DNA from: Ligula intestinalis
Lineage: Eukaryota; Platyhelminthes; Cestoda; Diphyllobothriidea; Diphyllobothriidae
Length of the DNA: 64,000 bases
NCBI GenBank assembly: GCA_036362985.1
Contig: JAYGXS010000001.1
Span: 16,219,990-16,283,989 of the forward strand
Direction: 5' to 3'
Below the pieces are notes generated by a model. It did no database searches, was not told the DNA's origin, and saw nothing but the letters and a program-made list of their open reading frames with translations. The position numbers and the translations under genes were made by a program. Every line of letters starts with the position of its first letter. Positions within the stretch are counted from its first letter, which is position 1. Shown here in pieces: positions 54,261-64,000 of this stretch.

Positions 54261-56819
54261 ACACGGTAGACCACGTTAATAACAACGTTTTACTTGTAGT
54301 GAACTAAACGGAGGTCAGAGGCCATATCCAGCAACACTATTTAGTAATCAGCCATGTCTAATTTTGGGAAAAGTTTTTAGTATTTTTAGGAATATTTTAT
54401 GTCATTCAGCGTACATTGTGCATCTACTCATGCAATGACGGTCATTCATTTTCACTACCTCAAGACTCTCAAACATCACCTCTGTCGACGAGTTCGTCAA
54501 AGTATTGGCCTCAGAAAGGTGATGGACTGATGGGACTATCCCTTCTAGCACCTCAAATTGCTGACAGGAGTTGCGTACAGAGCGCTCATCGGCTGCTGTT
54601 TTGGTAGACCATGCAGACGTGGTTTACTATTTAGCTGGCAGTGGGTCGGGCAGCAACTGAAATCCAAAAATAATGCATGTTTGTCCAATGCGTGAGTGCT
54701 CATCCGAACCGTCGAATCCATAAACGCGATATTCCAGTAATTGATAACTTTTCACCTCTCTCCTGTGACTAGCGCTGTCTTTTGGAAGAATGGTTTAGGC
54801 TGAAGTTTGAGGGATCGGATAGGAGGCTCTCTTGGGGACCAGTTGATTCTTACAAGCAAAAATTCTTACTCACTTCTTGCAGCTCCCACTACTGCGATGG
54901 TCTTATGAAGTTGAATTGTTCAAACGTGGAGAGTGAAGACTCTCCCATGAGATATGGTGGACCTTCTGAACTAAAGCAGCTGAGGTGATAATCGTGCTTG
55001 TCTCAAGAACTCAAACCACACAAAATGTTGAATGGCGACTTCCGACAGACTCATTAGTAGAAGCCAGCAGTTTATTGAGAGTGCAGTAGTCGGTAGCATG
55101 GCAGCTAATCCACGGTTCATTGTACGCTCGGCAGATCCACGCCTTTTGTTTAGCCCACTTTCAGTCACAAACAAAAACAAAAAACTGATTGGACGTTTTT
55201 ATAAATGTCGGTCAATTTGCTATCCCTGCATAAATTAACGCACAGTTTTCCGACTGAAAGGAAAAAAGATATTGGTTCTATGCTCCTCTTATAGGAACCT
55301 ACATCCTCTTCAGAAATGCTGCATGCTTTAAAAAATTACTTCGTTCTTTGCGTGATTATAAGGGACTTGTCTCATCATTTTTATGGTCTACCACGATCGA
55401 TTTTGTCAATAGAGCTGATAAAGTATAAAATTTGCCTTGCATCGATTGGCCATTTTCAGGAGTGTCTGCTGGCCTAATTATTGCAACTCAACTTTTCTAA
55501 GTAAACTGTACAACATGCGGATTGCAAAGCGGGTTTCGATGTCTGCGGGAATTCATTCATTTCTTAAAAAATCCGCTTAAAATTTTAGGTTTCGGCGCCT
55601 TTTCTAGTAATTATGATTTAAAATGCAGGGGTGGGGAAGCAGCAATGGAAAAATAAAGAATAATAATAGTAAAGTTATGCTTTTCCATGGATGATTTTAA
55701 AGGCGTCTTAAGGAAAGGCAGACTTATTAGGTCCTATCAATTAATTAACCATAACATACCACGCTAGTGATAATTGTGTCCTCACTCAGACGGTTGTTTT
55801 CTTTGTAAATTTACATAAATAAAAGCTTGTACTCAATGAGCATTCTTCCTTAATTTCAGGTTTTCATTCAACTAGGTAGAAATCGATTTCTCTCGAAGTT
55901 CGAAATTTGACATAAAACTAGATCAAGTACTTTGTACTCTACTTGTTTTCCCACCTAACAATATCAACAGTGCTAACGGCCCTACTTTCCAGATGAGTAC
56001 GTTGGTTCTCTAGCGAGAAGTTGCCTGGGTCACGTCACATGACATATTATACTATCTGTTACTAAGCCTTCGGCCGGTGGTAGTTCACGCAACTGAACTC
56101 GCGTTGGGGGGAGGGTGGGGCAAATTCGAGTTTGATAATTTTGCACGGCTTTTGCTACACGCATTATTCCCTCATGACTGTTATTTTGTGACTTTTTGCC
56201 AAACCATATGCCTGCATTATGGCGCGTGCATTCAGCGAAATTTTCACTGTGGCTGCAGGAATCCTGACTAAAAAGCTCCGTTCTGCGCCAAACCACACCG
56301 CGCCGCGCCTCTGACAGTGCCAATAAAAATATAAAACCTGTATGAAGGTCACACTGCGCTACAGTCGACTTCAGTCAATATTCACAAAGCCGCGCCGGCT
56401 CAGGCATCAGCTGAGTGATTGGTTGAAATGAGGCAAGGTAAGGCCTGAGGATACGTAAGCCTTGCGTTCAGGCCACTGACGCCCGTGCCTGCGTGTGCCT
56501 GAACCAGAATGCGCAAATTGTTAGTTATTCATCGCCGGTGTGTGCGTGCGTCTATGCACCTATAATTCTTCGTTGTGGCTTGCTTGAATGCATTTTTTTA
56601 GCTATGCTTAATTTAATTGCGCTCGACTTTTTAATCCATCAGGCCGGTTCTGTTGTGTGGGCATAAAAGCCTAACATCCGTCATCAGGTGCTGTTTGCAC
56701 ATAGCACTGGTGCGTGGCATGAAAAGGGGGAGTTCACTGAAGAGGGATAAAATGTGTCTCTTTCCGGTGATTCAAACCAACAAGTAGCTGGCTAGGTAGG
56801 TAGGTTAACACTGCCTGTA
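54261..56819. other. No recognised gene
   Basis: Short frames without signatures. The minus-strand frames at 55180-54971 and 56323-56030 cannot be named. Confidence 0.35.
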
Positions 56820-56960
56820 AAGAAAAGGAGTATTAGAACGGCCATTTCTGGCTTGTTAGCCGTCATCAGCTAATCATACCCGACCCCAGGTGCTGCACCG
56901 TCCAAGGCTCGAACCTATGACCTGTTGATCAGAAGTCCAAGGCTCTAACCTTTGACCCAA
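56820..56960 (-). repeat. tRNA-derived SINE
   Basis: The minus strand has GGGTCAAAGGTTAGAGCC (A box), CATAGGTTCGAGCC (B box), then TCGGGTATGATTAGCTGATG, ACGGCTAACAAGCCAGAAAT and GGCCGTTCTAATACTCC. Confidence 0.65.
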
Positions 56961-57299
56961 TTTTCATCTGCCTACGCTACTAGCCGTTAGCAATTTGTGA
57001 GCGTTTATCGACGAACAACAAATATCTTTTATAAGTACCAAGATGAATAGTCGCATGCACCTTAATGCCACCTAAGTCATGCTAAATTCACAATATGCCA
57101 CGTAATTGCGACTTTTTAAACCGAAGCACTTCCCTTTTTTAGACCTCCTTTTTGGCTGAGACGGCTTTCCAGAAAATTTGTAACTAAAGAGCTGCTCACA
57201 CACACGCACACCTTGCATTACTTTATTTAGAACCTTCGGTCTAGCCAATCCGTTTCACAATGTCATCGATAAATGAGTTGCCATTAAAAGACATATGTG

Positions 57300-57620
57300 A
57301 AGAATAACCGCCGCCAACGAGTACACACATGCACTGACCACCTACGCTCGTCCGTCGAACCAATCAGCCTGACCAATCAGCTGTCAAGGCCGACTCACAC
57401 AAAGGGCGCTCCATACGCTGTGGTGATTCCCGCAGTTACCCCACTTCGAAAGTAGTGTTGTGACCATCGGTTGCTCGTTCGTTTCACAGTCAAATTCCCC
57501 CTGCCTATTCTCCACTTCCTTCTGTGCAGAATAAACTGTTCCTACCATTCTGACCTCTTATGTCTTCTCTTAAGGAACCGGGCTTGAAGCTCGCAGTTGC
57601 AAGAGTTTAACATACTCAAA
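57300..57620 (-). repeat. Family A copy
   Basis: On the minus strand GGTTCCTTAAGAGAAGACAT, GGAAGTGGAGAATAGGCAGG, ATTGGTCAGGCTGATTGG and GTACTCGTTGGCGGCGGT run in order, as in 27122-27476 and, for the last part, 1-157. Confidence 0.7.
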
Positions 57621-57984
57621 CCCTTCCGATAGTTTCAACCAAGGTCTCAGGAGTGTCCGCATCTACCGTAGGTAGCCCCTATCGATTATTTTCGGGTTCA
57701 TATGGGGGAAGGGCAGCGGAAAATGACAAACAAGTTAGCCCACATCTTTGTCAATACATCCAAAGATGTTAACGAAGTATCGAAGAGACATGTTTCCCCT
57801 CATCCTAAAAAAGCAAGTCCAACGGTTTACTGCCCCTCGGGAGTTCATTGGTTTCTCAGAGTTTTAGACCTTATTATTTCCATACTACCGAAAAACAAAA
57901 TGTAGTATAATACATTACTGTATGGAATGTGCAATTGCAAATGTTAGAGAAACTTACAGTTATGCAGAATTTTGAGAGAAGAAG

Positions 57985-58135
57985 TACATCACCGACAAAG
58001 ACAATGGAAACTATGATGACTCATTCTGGCTGATTAGCCGTCGTCGGCCAGAAACTGGTGCCAACTCTCGTTTCGAACCCGCGACCTTGTAAGCTATAAG
58101 TCAACGTTCTACCCACTGCGCCACGGGCTCTATGC
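57985..58135 (-). repeat. tRNA-derived SINE, complete head
   Basis: Minus strand: GAGCCCGTGGCGCAGTGGGT, an AGAACGTTGACTTATAGC arm, B box GGTTCGAAACG, then GACGACGGCTAATCAGCCAG and a tail ending CATTGTCTTTGTCGGTGATG. The best tRNA-like head of this family in the window. Confidence 0.7.
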
Positions 58136-58245
58136 CTTGTCAGTTTCTGAGGCAGCACCTGAGTTGGGTATGACTAGCTGACGACGGTTAATGAGCCCAA
58201 AATGACCATCCTAGTCCCCCACTGTCTTTTTCGGTAATGGCCTTC
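58136..58245 (+). repeat. SINE tail, inverted relative to its neighbour
   Basis: GACGACGGTTAATGAGCCCA, CCATCCTAGTCCCCC and CACTGTCTTTTTCGGTAATG match the end of the adjacent minus-strand SINE in reverse, so the two can pair. Confidence 0.6.
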
Positions 58246-58599
58246 TGTCTATATCATTAGCTATCTTGCGGCGTGGCTCGAGTATGAGCTCCAAAGGCAC
58301 CAGGGCGGGACGAGTACGTTCTGTAACTGATCGGAATACGCCCCATTCTAGGAGTGTTGGTTGAATAACGCCTAAAGGTTCAGGCTCATCGAAAAAATTC
58401 CGATATTAATTTCGGCATGTAAAAGAATTTATTAACGTTTTGTCAAAAGCTCTCTCAAGCCACTTGTACTTGAAAGTACTGTAGCAGTGTATCCGAACCA
58501 TTAGTTATTCGATAAGCAAAAATTTGTGCAGACTTGTACCCTGGTTTTAATATACCACCACAGTTTGACCTTAGACTTCAACTTCTGTCAGCTGAAGAC

Positions 58600-58945
58600 G
58601 ACAGCAGTGATTTGCGCGGGCATTATTTTCAAGGGATAGAAGACTTGCGCGGCATCTGCCGTACTACATTTCTCTTCCCTCACCAACATGCGTCTGGTGC
58701 CAAGACAGGATCAAGAAGACCAGAAGCGAGATCAGGAACCGGTGGCTGGCGCGACCGAAGCCACCCCTATGTGTGCTGCCACACCTGGCTCGCATCCCAG
58801 CCGCGTGGGATTGCAATGAAGGCCGCATTAGGAAGAAACCATTGCAGCTTGACTGCCAGTCTGCCACTCTACACAAGGCAACACACATGCTGAGCTGACC
58901 ACGCATTCAGAGTTTCCCGTCAGTTGGCAACCTGCCAAGCCACTT
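58600..58945 (+). repeat. Family B copy
   Basis: GGCATCTGCCGTACTACATT, GCGTCTGGTGCCAAGACAGG, ACCGGTGGCTGGCGCG, the pair CTCGCATCCCAGCCGCGTGG, and at the end GTCAGTTGGCAACCTGCCAAG. The order is the same as at 24714-25005. Confidence 0.5.
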
Positions 58946-59479
58946 TGATAGCTTAAAGCGCGTCCGGTTGTTTATCGTGAGAACGTGCTGAGCTGTCCAC
59001 CTCACTCTCTCCCCCACCGCCACCATCAGACTACCGTCCCAGCCGGTCAGTTGTCTATTGTGAGATGAGCGCAGTGGCTGAAAGGACAGGCGAACCCGTC
59101 TGTGTGCGCGACAGCACAACTTATACTTGTTAGTCCCACCGAGAACATTAACCGTGCAGTAGTCTCTACGGTTCCGGCGCACTTGCGGTCAAGGCCAATA
59201 TTTCGACTCTGCCAGGAGATATATCTGATTTTCAAAGCAAGTGCGTAATTATCATGTGAAAAGGAGCAAAATGTACTGAAATGTATCCTCCAGCCTCTGA
59301 ATTAACCCCCCCCCCTAATTTCACTGTATCAGTGCTCCTACCGTATGCCTTCTGAACCTGCTTTTTGCACGCTTTCCGTGCATAAAAGTTTGCGTTTTTC
59401 ACAAGTAAGATATGTAAAGCCAACAGCATTACGGTCACGATAGAAGTCTACCCCCACCTTACAGACTTGCATCTTTCAG

Positions 59480-59560
59480 AAGGACAGTTTGGCGAGCATA
59501 CGTATACTTTCGATAAATTCTCTTCGGGCCATTACATTTATATGGAAGGGGAAGGTACAG
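59480..59560 (-). repeat. Short PLE tail motif
   Basis: Reverse of GAGAATTTATCGAAAGTATACG, with TATAAATGTAATGGCC before it. Same family as 7299 and 23116. Confidence 0.5.
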
Positions 59561-59586
59561 GGTGACAAGCAATCTGCGCATGTCGC

Positions 59587-59689
59587 AGACCTGTTTACGA
59601 TTACCTATGACTAAGGATTCCCGACGGAATCCGAAACGTCAGGAAAATAAAGTCCTTGTTCCAGTGATCGCATCTTCTTCCTCGGAATC
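59587..59689 (+). repeat. PLE tail copy with hairpin and GAAACGTC
   Basis: GGATTCC-CGAC-GGAATCC is a perfect 7-bp hairpin followed by GAAACGTC. It abuts the stop codon of the PLE (59688-59690), in the opposite orientation to the coding strand. Confidence 0.8.
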
Positions 59690-60305
59690 AATTAGTTATC
59701 GTTCTAATCAACCTAGTCTTGGGAATGGGGCTTGGGGTTTGGGTTGATAAAAAGTGGGTAGTGACAGGGTAATTAGGAGCGGGAGGGGGAAAAGAACGCG
59801 TGGAAAATGCTGGTGGTTCTGCGGCCGTTGGCCATGCTAGGCTTGGGGCCTGAAGAAGGTTCTTCTGCGCGCACAACACCGGCTTCATCAGGCAAATGGC
59901 CGCGGCCTCCGCTGTTGCCAGCAGCCGTTGACCCAGGGACTTCGGGTAATCTGGTGAGACCTTGTAGATCACCTTAAAGGCTTCGTTCGGGTCAACACGG
60001 TGTCCAGAGCCCACCATATGAGCAAGAATGGAACTGTTGATGTTCCTGACTTCGCCTTTGTTAAGCCATGCTGGCAGATGCCCCCGTATCCTCTTGGATA
60101 AGCGCCGCCTCGTGCGACCTATGTAACCTGCTCCACAGGAACAAGTAAATGAGTAAATGCACATGGAAGTGGTCTGGGCTGGCAGCTTGTCTTTACCTTC
60201 GCCGTGTAGGACCGGGTTTGTTGAGAATAACACCCGAACTTTCGCCGCTGGGAAGGTTCGTGATACGGCTTGGTTAAGGCGTCGGCTTACAAGTTCACTT
60301 TCTGC
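59688..60305 (-). pseudogene. PLE GIY-YIG endonuclease domain
   Basis: Open from about 60305 (GAESELVSRRLNQAVSRTFP) to a stop at 59688. Linker with CSC, then YIGRTRRRLSKRIRGHLP (GIY-YIG), SILAHMVGSGHRVD, and the C-terminal KSLGQRLLATAEAAAIC and KPVLCAQ. This nuclease nicks target DNA in PLEs. It has no internal stop and all landmark motifs. It lies after RT, as in Penelope-type elements. The frame to the RT part is broken near 60305. Confidence 0.8.
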
Positions 60306-61860
60306 GCCCCTTAAAAGTGGAATTTGAGGAAAAGGGTCTTCTTTTCCACTGTGGGTGTTAAGGGTTTGCGTTCTCTCTCCATCATGTTCTTCTGAATAAA
60401 CTTGTCAGGGTACCCGTTCTCTCGAAGCAGGTCCTGGATCTTCGTGAGCTCTCTTTCGATAGTATCGTCCGAGCAGATTTTTCTAGCCCTTTGCGTTAAA
60501 CAGCGGACTATATTACGCTTCTGCTGGATGGGTAAGAAGCTTTGGAAGTTCGTGTACTGTCCAGACCAGGTTTTCTTTCTATAAACGCTCCTTCGGAGGC
60601 TACCATCAGGTCGTCTGCTTAGGAGAACGTCCAAGAACGGAAGCGGACCTGCCGTTTCCATCTCCAATGTGAACTTTATGGAGGGTTGTGCTTGGTTGAC
60701 AATATTTAGAAGCGAGTCTATATTAGTGTCTGCTGGGGCGATAGCAAAGATATCATCGACATAGCGACCGTAGTGTTTAAATTCATGAATCTGGTCGCTA
60801 AGTTGAAACTTCTCCAGCTTGCCCATGAAGATATTTGCTAGGAGAGGCCCAAGGGGGAGCCCATGGCGAAGCCGTCTATCTGTCGATATAGTTGGTTATC
60901 AAAAAGGAACTGCACATATAATGTGCATTTTAGTAGAAGTTCCTTCAGGGCTTCTATTGGAATTCATACTTCTGTCTGATTTGTCAATAGGAAGTCGCAG
61001 ATGTAATCTACTGTTTCCACGGCCGGGACGTTCGTAAATAGCAAGGAGACGTCTAAGAAGAGCATCATCATGCCATTTAGGTTTATGTCCCTGATGTCGT
61101 CCATAAATTTGGACGTGTCTTGATAGCTCCGTGGTGCTAGTTGCTGCTGCAGCGGTTTGAGTTTATCCGCTAACCAATTGGCTATCGTATGGTAGGGCGA
61201 GCTACGCATGTCCAAAATCGGACGAACTGGCAGGCCATCCTTGTGGATTTTGGGGAGGCCATACAGGCGAGGGATATGCGTACCTACTGGCCGGAGACGT
61301 TCGAGGTCACGGTCACTTATGAAACCTGCCGTTTGGAGTCTTCTTAGGCAGTCAGTCAAGTGTGCCTCTACTTCATCCGTGCGATCCTTCTCTTTGTCTA
61401 CTTTCTTAAACTTCGTCTGGTCTGACAAGATAGTATGCATTTTTCGAAGGTAATCCGACCTGTTCATTATGACGACACCTGCTCCTTTATCAGGTCTAAA
61501 TCAGGATGTCTTTATTTTCTCGCAACTGCTTTAACTTTTCCATGTGTACTTTTGACAGCACTCCACGACTGATTGGTCTCTGATTCAAGTACTGCTAACT
61601 ACAATTCACCAGTGTCGATTTTAAATGCTGGATACTTTCAGTTGAGATAGGCTTTAATTCGTAAGTTTGGTTAAACAGGTTTTCAAGCTGGGTTTCCAAT
61701 TCTAACTGATTAACCCTTCGAGCAGGTATGCAGAATTTTGTGCCAAGAGATAATGCCTCAACTGTTGTCTTATCAAGCATCAAAGAGGAATGATTGTATA
61801 CGTACCGATCTGGGTCTTTAGGCAGTCTTGCTTGGGGTTTCCTTTCGTGCAAGCTTGCAT
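60306..61860 (-). pseudogene. PLE reverse transcriptase
   Basis: Minus strand: N-terminal segment 61852-61595 (LSLGTKFCIPARRVNQLELE), RPDKGAGVVIM at about 61495, RLYGLPKIHKDGLPVRPIL at about 61250, LDVSLLFTNVPA, FAMGSPLG at about 60870, YVDDIFAIAP at about 60770, LPFLDVLLSRRPDG and SVYRKKTWSGQYTNFQSFLP. Visible lesions: a frameshift near 61500 before RPDKGAG, an in-frame stop at about 60962 after NQTEV, a one-base frameshift in the GSPLGPLLAN block near 60855 (the frame resumes as MGKLEKF at about 60820), and a break near 60305. Catalytic residues are intact, so it is a recent degradation. Confidence 0.85.
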
Positions 61861-62210
61861 CTTTGTCACACTTAATTCAGACTATTTTGTCTGAGTAATT
61901 CTAGGAGTTATTTCAATAAAAGTTAGACAACCCTTTTAACGCATTTCGCAATGATCTGCATGTGGCTAGATTTAGAATTTGAAAAATCAATGCTTCCAAC
62001 TTTATAAGGTTTTGGGGACGTTTGATGACATGATGAATCCACTACGGGGTAATTTCCGGCTTATAAAAACAAGGTACTGTTGAAACGGCAAGACTTAATG
62101 CGTTTCTGTTTCTCAAAAAGACGCCTAAAAGTGATCATATACACCTGTTCCAACAACAGGAACTGATAAAAACTGGCGGGACATCCCAGACTTCTAAGCG
62201 AATTAAATTT
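61861..62210. other. PLE 5' flank, no gene
   Basis: The PLE start is not clear. AT-rich with no signature. Confidence 0.35.
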
Positions 62211-62545
62211 AATTATTCGAAGCTGCCAAACCTCTCCAATAAGTGAGTATGCCTAGCAGTCATTCTGGTTGATTCTCGATGATTACTTAGGAAATCCTGC
62301 CGGGCAGTCCGCTTTCTCTATCCGTATTGGTGGATTCCATACGCGAAGTAGGTTGGGTGGGTAACTGGACCCAACTGGGATTAAATTCAAGGCTCTCGGC
62401 GTGCCTTCGTGGCTCAATTGGTGGAGTGTTGCCTGTACTAAAGCATTTCCGGCTGATAAGGGTGTTAATCGCCCCGAGGCCACAAATTTTTCACAATTGG
62501 GTCAATGGAATTGATCAAATCTGTCAAACGCTCCTGATAAAAAAG
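62211..62545 (+). repeat. tRNA-derived SINE with 5' extension
   Basis: Shares with 12700-13005 the 5' blocks AGTCATTCTGGTTGATTCTC, CTATCCGTATTGGTGGATTC and GGGATTAAATTCAAGG, a head starting GCCTTCGTGGCTCAATTGG, and the tail TTTTTCACAATTGGGTCAAT. The B box is degenerate (GGTGTTAATCGCCCC). Confidence 0.7.
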
Positions 62546-62899
62546 AGTAAAAAATACTACGTAAGAAATAGCTGTTCCAACAACGGCTTTAGGTACAGAG
62601 AGAACTCATGGGAAGACCAGAGTGATGCGTAGAGTGTATTCTGTAGTGGCGGAAAGGTGAATGGCTAGGACAAAATCTTTATTACCGGAGCGCACGTCCA
62701 GCCGCGGGTGGGCTAGGTCCGTAGTGATGTCTAGCGGCAGCAACGGCCTTAAGGTCTGTCCAGACGGATTGAAGTCACGCCACTGCGGGTTGAGGCCGGA
62801 AGGAGCGAGACAAGCTGTGTGCGTTCGCTTGAACGTCAGTTTTCGTCTGGCCCGAGGCACGCTGAAAACTGCCTTCACGCGAGGTCCTATGCTCTGAGT
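62546..62899. other. Unrecognised
   Basis: GC-richer (62690-62860) with short frames; no known signature. It precedes a family B-like stretch. Confidence 0.3.
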
Positions 62900-63150
62900 G
62901 ACATTTTCTGTGGCGTCACGCGTTAAGAGGGACTCGGGCAGCAGCGACCACTACAGTTTATCCGCGACGCAAGTTTGGCTACAGCCATCTGATATATCCA
63001 CATCCACAGACGTGGATGTTCACCGTGTGTCGGAAGGGATGCGTAGGACAGTGACTTGCGCTACATCTGACGCGTTATCTACTCACTCACCCGTCTGGAC
63101 CCGCTTGCGAAACAAAATCACAACGACTGGAGTGGGCTTGAGCGCCACAC
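62900..63150 (+). repeat. Family B-like copy
   Basis: CACCGTGTGTCGGAAGGGAT, GACAGTGACTTGCGCTACAT and CCGTCTGGACCCGCTTGCG resemble 24633-24760 (CATCGTGTGCC, GACGGTGACTT, ACCTGGGCCCGG). More diverged than the other copies. Confidence 0.4.
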
Positions 63151-64000
63151 AGACTCCCCTTGACTAGTTTCACTTTAATCTATGCTTTTCACCGAAAGTC
63201 CTTTTTGGAAGAGACAACGATAGAAACTTTCGACTTCCACTGAAGGCTGATCACTGCTATTTAATCTGGTATTCCAAAAGAGTCTGACCCTTATAAAATT
63301 TCTTTTAGTGAACTGTAACAAGAAATAACCATTAGAGGGTCTCATGAGCAAACATATTATTGGGAATGTTGTCAGATTTCATCATTGCGCAATGCTTTCT
63401 GAGGTAAAAGCACACGCCCCACCGTTATCAGAAGCCTGGATCGAAAAAACTGCATTTTTGCCACAGCCACCACCACTACCACCCTGAGTCAGCACGTCCC
63501 ACAAATTTTTTTGCAAAAAAAGTCTGCTGATGCGGGAGTTTGTCTCTCTCTCTGTGTATTTGCACCGATCTGCACCCCATAGCTAATCAGCACATTCGTC
63601 ACTTAGGTGAAAGCTTGTGCACTCGACTCTGTCTCGACGCGCTATCAGTCGTGGTCTGGCGGGTCATCAGCTCACAGGAGTAATTTCTGCCTTCTGAGGA
63701 CTTTGAAACAGAGGGCTCCTATAGCGTCTTCACGTACAGGCAGTTCAAACCATCCTCACGATAGCCTAGAACCTGAAAAAGGGGGGAGTGGGCAGGTCCT
63801 GTGTGTGGTACGCGTAGATTTGATGATTTATGCTTGTCGGCCACTGTTCCCACGTCCACTTCGTGGGACAATGGAGAAGCTCATTGCTTGCGACCTGTCA
63901 CTGTCGCCGACCTGTAGTTAATGTATTTTAAATCTCTTGCGCACGTGTTTTATAGCCCCCTATTACTTGCTCACCTTAAATCTTCGAGTTAATGCACTTT
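63151..64000. other. No recognised gene
   Basis: Short frames without known signatures. Confidence 0.4.

Noticed and set aside
1..64000. A CRISPR array or prokaryotic operon
   Set aside because: No regular spacer-repeat series, no ribosome-binding-site-led gene series, and transposon types are animal-specific.

Overview
The window reads as repeat-rich animal nuclear DNA, most likely from a parasitic flatworm. The grounds are a CsRn1-like gypsy element with a CHCC Gag motif and a tRNA-Trp primer site, CR1-type LINEs with coiled-coil ORF1 proteins, an RTE-like LINE whose tail carries zinc-finger-like segments, several Penelope-like elements (PLEs), Tc1 and pogo relics, and several tRNA-derived SINE-like families. 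A tapeworm of the diphyllobothriid kind is my guess; a trematode is not excluded. I recognise no host protein-coding gene and no convincing functional tRNA or rRNA gene. Exons of host genes could be hidden in the unexplained stretches, because introns would break their reading frames.

Layout. 0-10 kb: part of a dispersed repeat (family A), PLE tail fragments, an inverted repeat at 7558-8208, tRNA-headed SINEs and a dead Tc1 transposon. 10-17 kb: a pogo/Tigger-like element with TA target duplications (10899-11887), a SINE, and a large imperfect inverted repeat (about 13850-14730). 17-22 kb: LINE-1 on the plus strand with a broken ORF1 and a long ORF2. 22-25 kb: a PLE endonuclease remnant split by a palindrome, and a second near-perfect palindrome at 24176-24390. 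25-28 kb: a decayed RTE-like LINE on the minus strand, interrupted by a 355-bp family A repeat. 32.1-37.5 kb: a complete gypsy retrotransposon with two 525-bp LTRs that look identical. 43-49.5 kb: LINE-2 on the minus strand, lying between two pieces of a minus-strand PLE. 49-59 kb: SINEs, family A and B repeats, a telomere-like run and an A-rich degenerate tract. 59.5-61.9 kb: a nearly full PLE on the minus strand with a few lesions. 62-64 kb: another SINE and more family B-like sequence.

The gypsy element is the only one that looks recently active. Its gag and pol overlap in the -1 frame, with a slippery heptamer in the exact gag register and a stem-loop 6 nt downstream. The second theme is a dispersed motif that pairs a CTGATGA-like box and a GAAAC box around a short hairpin, as hammerhead ribozymes do. 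It sits at PLE ends and in the palindromes, and SINE tails carry a similar arrangement. The third is tRNA-like sequence lying antisense inside the ORF1 regions of both LINEs.
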